A stretch of 64,000 nucleotides of DNA, taken from the NCBI RefSeq assembly GCF_910592395.1, contig NC_088308.1, positions 7,331,001 to 7,395,000 of the forward strand, written 5' to 3'. This document shows, in pieces, positions 45,601 to 60,600 of this stretch. Source of the stretch: Lineus longissimus (Eukaryota; Nemertea; Pilidiophora; Heteronemertea; Lineidae). Numbering within the stretch: the first letter of the stretch is position 1; the number at the start of each line of letters is the position of its first letter. The position numbers were made by a program, and so were the translations under genes. Below the pieces are notes generated by a model. It worked only from the letters and a program-made list of their open reading frames with translations. It was not told the origin of the DNA and searched no databases.

Positions 45601-48600
45601 ACGTATGTAATTTAACATTTGTGTCTCGTATTATAGAATAACCACACCCAAGTGGTGTGAACACCACGACACCACGATCAGTCTAAAAGGAGCTTTAAAT
45701 GGCTTCACGGTCTGATCAGTCCGGCCGATGGCAACATGGGTCGGCTTTTACAGATTTCTCCGACTCCTCAAGTTTCTCGACACTTCAAATAGGGTAAATG
45801 ATGACTGACGGCCCTGTGATGATTGATATCCCTTTTGAGGATGACCGCAGAAAACAAGAAATTCTTCACGATTTTTATTGGGAAGTGTCCCCGGAAATAT
45901 ATAAAGTGTAAAAAAGCTACATATCACTAATCATTGCTGTTCTCACTCACATATATCGGAGGACGTGTTCGAGTAAGACGACCACAGCGATTCCCTCTGC
46001 AGGCGAATGCTCGTAGTTTAGACCATTGTTCCCATCGCGGCATATTATGAACTGGAAGGGAGAGTATCAAGATTATCAACTTTGGAAAATTCATAAATTC
46101 CAGAATAGTGGCTGAACCCTGGGGACTACAGTCAAATACTACGTCACATTTCGTTGTCGTTCAAGGTTGAGAAAATTGGGACTCCATCCCCGACGCGAAT
46201 TTCAGAGTGACTTTATGGCAATCATTTGTTGCCACCTACCTGCATTGTTTTGTCATACCACCGGTTTGCGCCATCGTACTTGCTGCCAGAGCCATGCAGC
46301 ATCTGTTCCATTACGGACACATCACTTCTTGGTTCAGAGAGCGATCCACCGTTACCGTTGAAGCAGCGATGTTCCGACTCGTAGTCGTCCAGGCAGAGAA
46401 TGAAAATACACCTCTCGATGGCGTCCATTGAGTCCCGGTTCGTCGAGTCTGAAGACAAGAAGTCCAAAAGTTCCAGATATACATGTATCATATGACGAGC
46501 AAATTGTAAACGACATGTAAGCTATTTCAAGGCAAGGTTTGAATCACGTTCTTTATCTCATCAAAAGAAACTGTGTAAAAGTTCATGTCGAAGAAATCGA
46601 ATCAATTGAATTGCGAAAGAACCCAACACCACCAACAAAGGTAAATTTTCCTAGAGACGTGTTTTTGTTTTGTTTTTAGTTCCTAGAATATTCACTCTGA
46701 ACGGATAGTTTACAATCCTTTTGATGGTCAAAGCGCGGGGCCTTATGAGAACACTTTTCAGAGTAATTGACTTTCCCATATTGGTGTCAGTTAAAGGTGT
46801 TGGACCATGTTGGCCCTTTTGTGATCCGATCAGCGACATTAATGTTGATGGCGTGACCTCTAACATCTTATTCGGATGCTTTGAGACGTTCAAACTGTTT
46901 TTGTAGCTGATCATATGTGAGGAGTGTGAGCCGGTTCCATCCAGGAGGTTTCCTTGGTTCCATGTATCGGTCGAAATTGCTATTACCATCTGAACGATGT
47001 TAACACACGTCATAATAAACATGTAATGGATTCTAGACTAACAATATACTATTGGAAGATCAAAGATATCAAAAATAACCCTAAGCTTTACATCAACACT
47101 TTCTAAAGCACTCAAAACTATATTTTAGGGTATATATTACTAGAAAGTTTTGTTTGGGAAGAAAATGTTGGAAATTTGAATTGTGAAATGAAAGTTTTCA
47201 CTCATTGTATACAAAACAAGATCAAAGGATTTAACACACTGAGTAAGCGTGGGCCCCGCAAACATGGTATTACGTGTATTGTAGGTTTTGGATACAATTT
47301 TGAACGGCTCAGTAATAGATATACACGTACATCTACACGAGTGTAAAAATGGCGAGGTTTTGTGGTGCTTGCGTCTGAGTCAACTTAAGTTTACAATACA
47401 CATACGTGCTTCATTACAATATCAAATTAAAGACCATGCAAAATTTACCAGCATGCAATGCCCAAAACAATCAAATCAACAAAACCAATTCACAAAAACT
47501 CCACCGTGATAAATCACCTTACGACTGCAGTATCACCGATTTTTCACAACGTGGTAATGTTATCTTTTTTACTGTTTTTCCCCGCTATTAATCGATTATC
47601 ACGCAAACGACGCGTTGTTGCATGATTTCGATTATAAAAAGTGTCTTCAGTATGCAACTAGCGAAAACTCAGTCAAAAAAGCCTCATTCCCGCCCATTTA
47701 TGAGACGAGCTTTCTGACTGGTCAATACGCGCGCCATGTTGAAATTCAGCAGAAATTGATTTAATCAGCGTAATTTGCCATATAAGCATACCCTTTGCCG
47801 GAAATTCGTTGATTTCGAAGCCATGTCAGGTCCATAAGATGCAAGATATTTAAATAATTCATGGTTGGAAATATTAATTTAGAGCAAACGATGACCGCCG
47901 AATGCTAAATGATGGGACGCACGAACATGGTTGGCAAAGTTTTGAAACCGGTCACTGAAGCGAAATGAAAAAGTGACTTTCGCAATCACGAAGCAAAATG
48001 TTAATTCCGATAAATTCAAAATCAGCGATAAAACGAAATAAAATTCTCGTCAGTTAATTTAAATGGTAATTTGTTGAGATGTAGGTCAGCATTTTGATGA
48101 ATCGGCTGAGAAACGAAAAGTTTGAAATCTGTTTCAAGAAGTTAATATTCCGATGTCATTCGATTTGATCCTCATCCGATTTATCACGAATTGGCACTGA
48201 TTTATTAGATTCGACACAAGATTGAGATTGTCGTAAATTGCCTTTATTTCCTAAAGGGATTACGCAGGAAAATGAACACTAGGTGCCGCCAGTGTATTTG
48301 CCTTGCACCAGAAATATATAAGCGAGCCGAAAAATTAACATCTCGCCCCAGATTCAGAGATTTTGCCACTCTATGCCGGTAGTTTTGTTAAATTCCACCA
48401 GACTACACCACCGCTTCATATATTTTTCCTCACGAAATTTCAGATTCAGAGATATGACCATGATTTGCAAGCACACCAAAGGCACCCTGTGGCGTGTAGA
48501 CTTGCACTGAGGAAACGTACACTCCCCAAGGCTAGAAAAGCATACAACAAAACGCGGCACATGTTCTTGACTCTTTACGATAGAAATTCGAAATCTCTTC

Positions 48601-51600
48601 AGCGCCTCCTCGTTCTATTCGATTACATCGTTAATGAGGATGGCGTGACAACTCGCCACGGCCCACTGGCTGCCTGCATGCCCATCATCGAGCCAGCAAG
48701 TACCAAGTCACCACTTTACTCGAGTCAATTCAACCATTACGCGCTAGAAATGTTTGGGTTGCGTGTGGGGAGAACAGCTGCCTACTCGATAAGATAAAGT
48801 ACAAACTTGACTTGTACTCGGATGAGTTCGTGAAGATGGTGGTTCCTTGACAATAAGCAGATATTCAGTGGGTTACCATGCTATGTAATATCCTGTAGTG
48901 CTTCTCTCGTTGTAACAACGTGGCTCAGGTAGACAGGACGAAGTGACTTGTGTAGAAGTCACGCTATGAAGCATTACTTGATCTAACTTTATTTTGTCGA
49001 GAGCATTCAAAACTTCTGCTGTGGTAAATTGCTGGATCGATCAGGTTCTTATTCGGAGACTGCGTTCTAATATTACGTCTATATGTACGTCATAACTAAA
49101 TTTCAGTGCAGCATGTCAGTGTAGTTATTGTAGTTTCAAGGACGATAAACTTTTGACTCCCTCCTGGCCGCCAAATTCTCTGTACATTATTACATACATT
49201 TTCTTGTTACTTTTTTTGTCCGGATTGAAACAATTTCTAACTCAAAAAATCATATTCAGCTTGGCGTTAAGCATGGTATGTAAGCAGATGAAGTAATCCA
49301 GGCAAAGGTTTCTTGAATAACTGACCAAATTGTTTGTTTGTAGTCGTGATACCCTTACACCTATACAGTGGCGATCGCGCAAGGCTGCTCTGAGATGACA
49401 ACCTGGCGGTCAGGAACGACGCCAGGTTGGCGCGACGTGTGAGACCAACACAACTTGACAACATTGAATACTCACGCACTTTCACATGGACTTGACACCA
49501 GCGCTACTGACACGAGAAGAGAGTAGAAAATGGATTATTTTACCTTCAGCTTCCTTACCTTCCATGAGAGCCATCCGGGCCTTCGCCCACGTGTCTCTCT
49601 CTAGTGACGTCAGTATCCCCACAGGATCCTCCTGCTCGCCCTCATCGCACATGCGCACTATACGCCGCAGCTGCATGAAGAGATCATCCTCGCTCAGGCG
49701 GTTGAAGTTTACAACCACATCTAGGACGAAAAACTGAAGGAGAAACATTAACATCTTCAACAACAAGCTTGTCAGACATGTACTAAGAATACTCGGGCCT
49801 GAATCTTCATATCGAAAAAAGACAACATCAGATTTTGCAATAACTTTTCATGTCTTCCACTTGATTTTACAAAAAACAATGCGAACTCATAGAATGTTGA
49901 AAGAATGTATCATGCTGAGCGAGCGCTCTGCCATCTGAGCCAGCTCCCCGGCCTTGATGACAACACCGTGTATATGACCGAAATGACATTTTTTTGTCAA
50001 AGTATGACAAAAATCCGGAGAAACAGGGCATGCTTATCGATGGCATTTTATTCCCAGAGTGACCAATGTTTCTAACCCCAAGGAACCATTCGATCATAAG
50101 AACCTCTAACAGCTTTTGTTGAACATACTTCCGACAGCCATGGCCAACGGCCAACCAACACTCAATCATCCTGCTTCGTCGGGGCAGCCTTTAGTTGAAC
50201 CAATCAGAGGAGAGTATTTTTGTAAAACTTCTGGTCAAGTGAAGGCAGCCATTTTCCTACCTGATTTTTACAAGCCACAATGATATGTTCCGGATCTTGT
50301 ACGATATTGCTGTTTGAAGTGACCAACGAGTCTTTGTTTATACCAGGCAGACGATAGGACGTGAACAGACGATAGTACTGCTCCATGCATAATGGTTGTC
50401 CTTTCTTCTGGTGGCGACATCTATCGACGGGCAAGCCTCGTCTGGAAAAACAAAACCTCGTATTAGTTAAAAAAAGTACTGATCACTATTTGATTAAATA
50501 AGAAAAAGTAAATTTCTCTTCCTTGTTCTGTGTTAGAACCGTGTTAGCCTGTAAGATAACGCATGTCATTTTCTCATGCAGTTAACAAAACTTTAACTCA
50601 GTTAGCCTAGTGTTAGATAACCCACGTCTTTTGTTCAACTAAAGTTAGCATGTCTTTTGCATGGTCATATAACAAAGGTTTAGCGATGTTAGCCTGTTAG
50701 ATAACGCATGTCTTTTGCTTGGTCAGTTAACCTTACTCATCCTCACTGCAGCCCGAAGCGAATCCTGGCGCGGTCAATCAGCGGCACACCTCTAATGATG
50801 AATGGTTAAATTAGCCGTAGCAAGTCTTGCATAGAAGATGAATAGGCCGAGGACATGGCAATCTTTGTCGGTCATTAGATATAATGACCACTAATCCGGG
50901 CGGACTCAGTCACGGGAACGTGATCACTTCATTGCGATGAGACCAAGGGCGGTGATTACAGGGAGATTCATTGATGAGGTTTCGGGGACATGTTTTCCAA
51001 GGGAGGCATTATGGCCAGGCATGATGTCATTTAACATGTGGATTGTTTTGCCGGAGGGTTCGGGGGTCCACTTCACAAGGCTTACCAAGTACTACATTTG
51101 AAGATGGACACAACCAAATTCAAGAAGAAAATGTCGAAACTGCTCTAATAACATGTACTGTGTTATCGTCAAAAGAGTCATGGACACTTCAGCTTTTGGG
51201 AAATATTCTTAACTACATGTATACGAAAGTAAAATATACGTACGCGTCTATGATGGTTTTGTAGTCAAGGATTCCTGATATGAGCCGTGCGGAAAATCTG
51301 AAAAGAGATACGTGTAAAAAAGTTTAAGTTAAGTTAGAAGTCGGCGATCCACTTACTGTAAGCTCAGAAAACTCCACGCCAAGCAACAAATAAGTTCCCT
51401 TTATCACCAGTGGCCCAAACGACCTCATGGTTTCGTACGAACTCATTGGCCGTTGGCCACATCCAAAAAGCTGTTTTTCGTGACAACATTTCGAGGGCAG
51501 AGTGAAAAGGTCTTTATCATGATGAATTAGGTAACAGCACCACAATAGTAATAGCGTTCCGCCGTCGTTGTGCGTGAGTATATCCATCCTAGGACTGATA

Positions 51601-54600
51601 TTCACCGCCGATAAGTCGGCATGATAAAGTTCCCACAAAAAAGTTATACGTTTATTGGATATACTGACCTTAATCGCGAGATTACCCAAGAATGCTAAAA
51701 TGCAGTTATTTCAGTTCATCAAATCACTCACAGGTGGCAAAACTAGCTTCATTCAGACCTGCTACCTATGAGGAAAAATATGAACTAAAATCTTTCTTTC
51801 ACATAAGACCAGTTGATACTAATATCTGGTTTAGGAGCAACTATTTTTGTTAGGAGCTTCATTGTTGTATGTGAAGTGACCTTACCCAACATAAAAAGGG
51901 CCTTTTTACTCTACCCCAAAAATGTTGGTCCACGGCCAGAAATGGGGTTCTCGTTCGGAAGGGGTGGAGCAGCAGTACAATAGCCTTACAATCATTAAAA
52001 AAATAACCGTCAGTCTACTTCACATACTTGACACCCTCTTCCTGTTTCATAGACGGCATAGATATTAGCAAACAAACGCTATTAGATAAGCTACAATTTG
52101 TATAAGGAATCTCTCTGAGGGGGTTGAAAGAAACTGGAGAAAATTAGCGCCGACTCCAGGACGGTTTTCCGCCTCCAGCTCAATACAGACAAATTGGTTC
52201 ATCAAATACTTGAAGATGGTTATCTCGTATTTATCCTGGCAAAAAGACTGATTCATCCTCCATCATAACAGCCGCAAATTATATGAAAATTGCTCTTGAT
52301 GGAATTGGTGGTGTCCTTAGGATATAACGGATCGAGGAGGTAGTGGGCGCACTTACCGGGTGATAGGCACAACACGCCATATACAGTATACATCGAATAC
52401 ACTACGAAGAGCCGCGCACGTAACGGGCAGACCAGAAATCTCGACACAGAAGCGTCACAGAATATTGTGGGGAAATCGCTTTCATGAGATGTTTTCTTCG
52501 CCAAAATTAACATATTCTAAAAGATGCAGTCCAAATCATGACAATGTATATAAACTTTAAACTAGAAAAGGCAATAAATAAAACTAGTCATCCATGCCGG
52601 AATATGCACCTTTAAGAAATATCGAAGGGTATTGGTGAGTGATTGAGACAGGCCTCGCACTTCGGTCACTTCTGATAATCGCCTTGCTGTACGCGTTTTC
52701 CTCGCTCACATCTTAAAATTTGTAACTACCTAATCGAAAGGCTCTGACGGCGAACGCTTCTCGACATTTTATTGTATTTATTAGTAACTTCAAAGCAATA
52801 GCAAGCAACAGCAACCGCAGAAATCCACACGGAAGACACTTGATTACGATGACATAGATGATCTCCGCGAATCGATTCACTAAACGAACCCCTTGCGCAC
52901 CATTTATTGCATAAGATGTTGGCTGCGTTCCTCAATTTGCTTGCGTAATCTGTCGGCTGTTTTCCCGGGCACTCCCGGCCTGCTATGTCAACATCCCTTA
53001 GGAGAACCCCGCACTTAATTAGCTTGCTTGTTCCCATATAAACTATTGCCTCAAATTAGATTTTGTTTGGCAATTTCTTGGCGTTTGACCGCGTCCTCTT
53101 CATGGATTTGATATTGACATTGGTTTCTTGGCTTGCGAAACCAATCAATTGAGAGATTGGGAATACCAGCTGATAAAATCAGTATCTTGGCCGATTTTCT
53201 GGCTCAGATTACATCAGTTAAGCTGAATACACACTCAGGACTTCCAAACAAGTGTTCTTTTTTGCATTCGAATTATCTTGACTCCAATGTTGGGAACATA
53301 GCAGATGGCAACACGCTTCAAACTCTTGTTGGACCAAAAGTGGGGTTACGAGGTTGTAGCCCTGAATATATGGATATGCTTGGTAAACTGAACCAAAAGT
53401 GGGTATCAGTTTCTGGAAAGTGGTTTGTTTCGTTGGCAGGCTCCAGAAATAAAGGTTAACTGTCCCAAATACAACGTTTTGGTATAAGTAGTTACGGATG
53501 AGAATATACTTGGTACAACAATCGGCCAAAAATGTTACTGGGCACTTCGAGATATTTGTGGAGGCTGGCCGTGGACCTTTTTTTAGATAATTATGCCAAG
53601 AAACCATCAATTTCAAATCCAATGCTAAACATCTGGCGTATCAAATTCAAAGGTAAATGCTTAGGCGCCAGGCAAACAAGCGATTTTTGTCGCACGACCT
53701 GTTGCGGAACTAAAGTGGCGATTGAAGTTGGAATGCGGCCGATTTGTTCAAAATTGCAATCACTCGTCATGTTGTCATGGCTTCGTCACAGGTGGCAGAG
53801 ACTAAAATCCTTGCTTGTGCAGACTAGATAGTGATTGTATCCGTACCGACAAACTGCGCAGAAAGAATAGAACCAATCTGAACCTTAACACTGCGCTAAA
53901 TGCTGCGAACAATTTATCAGACAATAAGAGGCAAGCAAGCCATAGATCTTAAGGATTTTATTGCCCCGCTGGAACCTTAAGTCCAGAGGTCTATGATATA
54001 TTTCCTGCTCCACTGCGCTAGCGTTAAATGAGAAATGCGAAGGGTAATCCTGGTTGGGTTCCACCTTCTCGGTTCTGTGACGCGGAGTGAGAAGTGACAG
54101 CAATGTTACCGGGGTTAAATGGCATTACCCGCCCCAGTGAACGTGGACGCAAGATCTGCATCAGTAATGTGAGAAATCCGACGTAAAAAGACGCGAAAAG
54201 ACGATCTTACGACAACAAATAAGGCAGATCAACAGCTTTCACGAGAAACAGCGTTTAAATTAACTAGCTTTGGTTCTTTCCCGAGGGAGTTGAGATGATA
54301 TCTTTGAATTTAGTGTTCGCTGGTAATTGAAGCGGAGCTGAGATGCGGAATGACATGCCAGTGATAAACTCGGGTTATTCTTGGGCGGCGAAGTGATAAA
54401 TTACGAGAGAAAGACACTATTCGTCATATTCACATTGATATTCAAAGTTATGACACTTGTTTTTTTCCACGAAAAAACCATCATCATTTGCAAATCCAGG
54501 TTCATATAAATTACCAACCTGAGCCATTCGTCTTCATCTCGGAAGTTTTGTCTCGGGAGCACCGTGCCTGGGTTTGAGTTGCAGGGTAAGGGCAGCTTGA

Positions 54601-57600
54601 CGTTCATGTACATGTCTTCCAGCCACCAGTTGTACGCCTGAAAAAATAAATTTCGGATTAGAGAGTTGTGTTTTTTTTGCTGTCTAGTCATTGTTTGTGG
54701 ATACTTACTTTATCTTTTTTTTAACGAAGTAGGGAAAGTTATAGGATTATAAAAAAAAACGCCGCGGCGCGTTATTGCAAGCTCCTCGTTTTGAATGAGA
54801 TGAAAGAGCATTAACTTACTTTATTGAACAAGTAACACTAACTTCTAATGACCATTTTTACCAAAACAAAGTTTTCCAGATAAAGGCGTAGACACGCTAC
54901 CCGCGTGTTTCCAATAACATGTTGCTTTACTGTCTGAAAGGTTAAGCTTGGTATGTGGTAACTTTATGCCCTCGGCGATGGCTTATGACTCGAACTATAG
55001 ACAACCCTAGATTTATCTCAGAAATGAAAATCAATAATAAAACCCTTTCATGTGTATTATGAGGAACACTTTTTTTACTACTCACAGAAGACCACACAAT
55101 TATGAAAGTGTGTCAATTTTGTGTGTAACCAAATTTTTAGTGTATGAAGTTTGTCAACCTCTCTGTCTGAATAAAATGGCCTATCTCAGTTTCAATCATG
55201 CTTCTTTCATGCTGAAATACACATGCGTGCCAACATGTACCTCGTCTCTTAGTGAGCCAAATTTCGATTATTTTCGTGCTTGACGTCTTTGAGATATAAA
55301 CACTTTTCGGATAATTCACTCTGAACACCTCGATATATTTATATAAACTAAAATAACATGTACATGTACGTCAAAGTCCAGAATAGAATTTTTAATCAGT
55401 ACTTGCTACGTCCTATGTATTGGGTTAACATCAGTACTTGCTACGTCCTATGTATTGGGTTAACATCAGTACTTGCTACGTCCTATGTATTGGGTTAACA
55501 TCAGTACTTGCTACGTCCTATGTATGGGGTTAACATCAGTACTTGCTACGTCCTATGTATTGGGTTGACATCAGTACTTACTATGTCCTATGTATTGGGT
55601 TAACATCTGTACTTGCTACGTCCTATGTATTGGGTTAACATCAGTACTTGCTACGTCCTATGTATTCGGTTAACATCAGTACTTGCTACGCCCTATGTAT
55701 TGGGTTAACATCAGTACTTGCTATGTCCTATGTATTGGGTTAACATCAGTACTTGCTGCGTCCTATGTATTGGGTTGACATCAGTACTTGCTACGCCCTA
55801 TGTATTGGGTTAACATCAGTACTTGCTACGTCCTATGTATTCGGTTAACATCAGTACTTGCTACGCCCTATGTATTGGGTTAACATCTGTACTTGCTACG
55901 TCCTATGTATTGGGTTTACATCAGTACTTGCTATGTCCTATGTATTGGGTTAACATCAGTACTTGCTACGTCCTGTATATTGGGTTAACATCAGTACTTG
56001 CTATGTCCTATGTATTGGGTTAACATCAGTACTTGCTACGTCCTATGTATTGGGTTAACATCTGTATTTGCTACGTCCTATGTATTGGGTTAACATCAGT
56101 ACTTGCTACGTCCTATGTATTGGGTTAACATCAGTACTTGCTATGTCCTATGTATTGGGTTAACATCAGTACTTGCTACGTCCTATGTATTGGGTTTACA
56201 TCAGTACTTGCTACGTCCTATGTATTGGGTTAACATCAGTACTTGCTACGTCCTGTATATTGGGTTAACATCAGTACTTGCTACGTCCTATGTATTGGGT
56301 TAACATCAGTACTTGCTATGTCCTATGTATTGGGTTAACATCAGTACTTGCTACGTCCTATATGTATTGGGTTAACATCAGTACTTGCTACGTCCTATGT
56401 ATTGGGTTAACACCAGTACTTGCTACGTCCTGTATATTGGGTTAACCTGTGTCTCAAAAAGCCCGCCGGATCAACAAGAGATCGGATATATATCACACAA
56501 GTCTGCCAAGTTAAGTTTTACCAAACTTATATTTCTCCCTCTCTCTGTATCCAGTATACCTCTATCGATTTTCTCTCAACTAAAGATCTTCTTACACAGA
56601 AAAACCGGCCTTGAACAGATCAGTCGAGAGTTTTGAAGTTTTTTTAAACTCCTTTAAAAATACGACGACGGAGTACAAAGGGATTTAGTGTAAGGATCAG
56701 GTAGTCGCGTGTTTGGATGCGTTTATATTGGCGACGAGAGGTTTGATGTTTACTTCAAGCGGCATCAACCCTTGCAACTACCATTAAAAGCGCTGCATGA
56801 ATCCTGTTTTCTACCAATATTTCAAAAGCGCTTTATGTACTCCGTATCCAGAATGTATAGTGTGTTAGGCTGACATCAACAACATTTAAGAGCAAAAACA
56901 TGCCAAAGAAGACGACAAGACACTTTCTTGCCTTCAAGGGTGAAATTGGTCCTCAATTTTCCCATCTCTTGAGAAGTCCTTTCCTGGACCAATCCTAGCT
57001 CTGATCGATCAGCCAGGGGATGGCTATATGTAATGAGGGCGTTCCACTATGATCAGAACCGGAGACATTAACATTGATCCTGCTGGCAAGGAACCAGGGC
57101 GGAGCGGTCAGTTGGAGGCAGGGCATGATACTTCGTAACACTGTAGAACCTCTCTATAAAGGATATCCAAGGGTCTGAGAGTTTTTGTTCTTTAGGGAGA
57201 GGCGTCCTGATTACAGAGATCAAGTTGAATGAAAATTGTTCAAGTGGCATTTATATCAATCTTCCTTTAAAGTTTATTTGAATGAAGTTATTATTGATAT
57301 TATCAATATCAATGATGTAGAGCATCTACATCCGTGTCAGTATAATCTTTCAGCTTAAGCAAAATAATTGACGTCTACTACCAGACAGAGTGAACTCATT
57401 TTTTCTGAAACTTTGCCATGAGGCGTAAACACCACTCTTGTCAAATTTTACCAGAATATCGGCAAAAGGATGGAATTAACAAAACCCGATAAAAAAGGAC
57501 GTCGACTACGATTTTTATAACCGGATTCATCATTTTTACAGTTCGCTCCCTGAACTTCTGCGCTGACCAAAGTGTCGAATTCTAAATGTTCTCTAAAATC

Positions 57601-60600
57601 TCTCTGAATTTCACTCTGCTCATCCTGACCTCCTTGCGTCACGTGAACTAGAGATCAATGCATCTCATTTCTGAGTTGCTCTCGACACGGTTTCTCCACT
57701 TGAGGAAGCGCTGTGGATTGGTGGAGGATTTCCACTGCTCTTCAGACGCGAGAAGTGTTTGCCAACCTTTAATCTCATTTCCTAAACGATACACTCGCTG
57801 CTATTTTGCCTGATTGAAATGTCGATATGCACAGATTTCGTGGCAGTTGGAATGAGTTATAGAAAGTACTTGGGGACTTTATGACGTTTGTACTTTATAG
57901 TTTCTCATGCGCACAAAGTCGCTCGATGCAATTCAACATGTTCAATTTTATTAGACAAAAGGTTGGCGACATCTATTTGTCTGTTGGTCATGACGTCATA
58001 ATTCGGCTTGGTCTTTGTGTAGATTTCGTAGTAATTATTAATCAACGAGTCTCAAACCGGTCTTTGATCGATGAAACTATAGAGTATCTTCGTTTAAGGC
58101 ACCTCATGCCAATTTTAATATCAATTAAAGTAAGTATGGCACTTCTGGCGAACAGGCCCCGACAGATGTACATCAGGCGACGTCTGCTTATCATTTCCGG
58201 GTAGCTATTATCAAAGAATCACTCAATGCAGTCAGGTATAACAGGACGAAAAAGAAGTTGCTTTAACAAGCTTCTAATCAAGTTTATCTTCCAGCTCCTA
58301 TTATCTTTATGCCCACCAATTCTATTCAATGATTAAGCTGAACTTCTGATTTTAAGGCAGTTCGCGTGACTGGTGACTTAACGACATCTGCGATTAGAAT
58401 GAGCAAAAAAACAACTAAGTTACGATAACGTTGTCGGTTTTAGAAGGTGAGTCAATAAATTGAATAGGAGATGCCGTAGACTTTGCCAACTGCCTAATTA
58501 AGGCAAACGGAAAGATAGGACGTGCTAAATGTTGACAAGTTTAAAGTTTATGCCGTCAACTTAAAACATGATGTTTAATGACTTGTGTTGAAAGAATGAG
58601 GTGAAAGACTATCACTTGTGGGGAGATGGTAAAGCAGGAGGCATGGGCCTCAGTGTCCTCAAGAACATATTCTTGTTCAGAATTTGGTTTGTAAATGTCA
58701 TGGTTATGACAACAGATTTCAGTCATCGAGTGAAAGCGTCCTCAAAGGTTAAGCCTACATCCAAACATTCTTCAAGATGTTTCGTGATCTTGTTAAGAAA
58801 TCTGTTCGTAGGTAATGTAGCGTTCCTTTAAACTCTCTTTTGGCAAAAACTGACCTCAACTTGCGATGAAATAAGCCAGGTCCCGACCCTAGGTTGTGTT
58901 CTCTTGGTTGCGACACTCATACCGGGGATGCTAACATCATCAACTTTTAAAACAACAGACATTGTAATCTAAACATACAATCAAGGTCCCCTAAGTGCAC
59001 AAGCGGAGATTCCCACGTCAACTTTAGCTGGATTTTTCTTCCGTGGGAGGAACCAAAGTACAGGTTAACTTACCCAGTTGTCCCTTATCTCTGCTACCTC
59101 CCGGAGTTTTTCCTGTAGGAATTGGCCCTCTCCTCCCGGCCGGCCAAAATCAGCCACGAGTGCTTGAGTGACGCCATACTGCTCCTCAGGGATAAGATGT
59201 TCAACGCTCGCCAAGTACTTCTGGAGGGTCGTGTCGAGATCGGGGACTGGGAGCTTCGGTAATGGTTTCTGAAACACAAAGATAGCTAAGGTGAGATTTG
59301 GCGATTGCGGATATTTTGTTATGTTCATGTAAGACAGGACAATACGCGCCACGAAGGTCCCTTGAAGAAGATTTTAGGATACCTGAAAGGATTGCGAACA
59401 AGATAACAGGTATCAGCTTGGTGTCAGTCCTGCGGCCATTCTGAGGCAACAATGGGAAAACTGCGTGTGATTTCCATTCCCCTCGACTATGATGCCCATG
59501 TTTACGGGAAAATATTTCCTTGTCCTTTGCGATTTGTTTTTGTAACAGAAAAACTTCCTTGTATCGCAAACACTCAATTTCCGATAACATCCACATGATT
59601 TGGGGGTGTGGCGAAGAGCGATTTTTAGACATGGTGAATTTTTTTTTTCATCATCCTTCTTATTTCTTGTACTGTCATGTTTCTTTCTATATTCGGAAAT
59701 GACAAGAACAGGAAGCTGTTCTCGCTCATATATCATGGTGAGTGGGAAGTCTATATTACTTATGAGGGGCGCCAAAAATACAGATGATACCGATTTGGAC
59801 TGGGCCACCTGTTCTACAGTTTTGATGAGGGAATTTACAAGTTATACAACAAAAGTGGTATATAACTCTAAACTTTCTTTATATCTGGCTTTAGTATATG
59901 TAGCTTCAAGGGTCATTCAAACGAGATAGATAGAAACAACGCATACTGGTAGCAGGGTTAACTACATGTAGACGACGCATGTTCCTGACGGTTCTATAAC
60001 CGAGTACCATGTTTCATGAATTTGATCAATAATTATAACACTTGGTTGCGATTCCTTCATCAAATCCGACAGACTAGGAGAGAAACTATTAACACGTGTC
60101 TGGGTTCGCACGATGAGATGAATCGGTGCTACTTATAGTATGATATTGGAAAACATATCAATCAGCCTCTAAGGTTGCCTGACTTGTTATTATTGCGACC
60201 AAACTGTAACTCTGGATGGTAGTGTCAGTCATGGATAGGACCACAGAGTGATTAGTTCTGCACAACTGCAAGAGGCCGAAGATTTATAAAGCTTTTCTTC
60301 GAATGGCGTGTAAAATATACTTATCTAGTGTTCGACAGCCTGGTCATGATGTCAAGCAATGCCATAGGTTTCGAGGGCTATCCTACAAAGCCAGTTTGTC
60401 TTGCACGCGATCTGATCGTTCAAGAAGGCTATAATGCAAGGATTCTGGTCCCCAGGGTAGGCGGTCAATCGCAGGATATAGGAAATCACTTGAGATAACG
60501 ATGCAATCAATCCGAAATCAATGCTTAACAAATTCAGCGTTTTATTATTCATATTACAGCGAATAATTAGCTAATGATCAGTGATATTAATTATGCAACG

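Noticed and set aside
53133-53622. Overlapping 108-aa and 134-aa frames on opposite strands
   Set aside because: Neither has motif, splice or promoter support; located in a CHAT intron.
55396-56446. CRISPR-like or protein-repeat interpretation of the 35-bp array
   Set aside because: Units are directly adjacent with no spacers, and the 66-aa frames arise only because 35 bp shifts phase each unit. The genome is also plainly animal.
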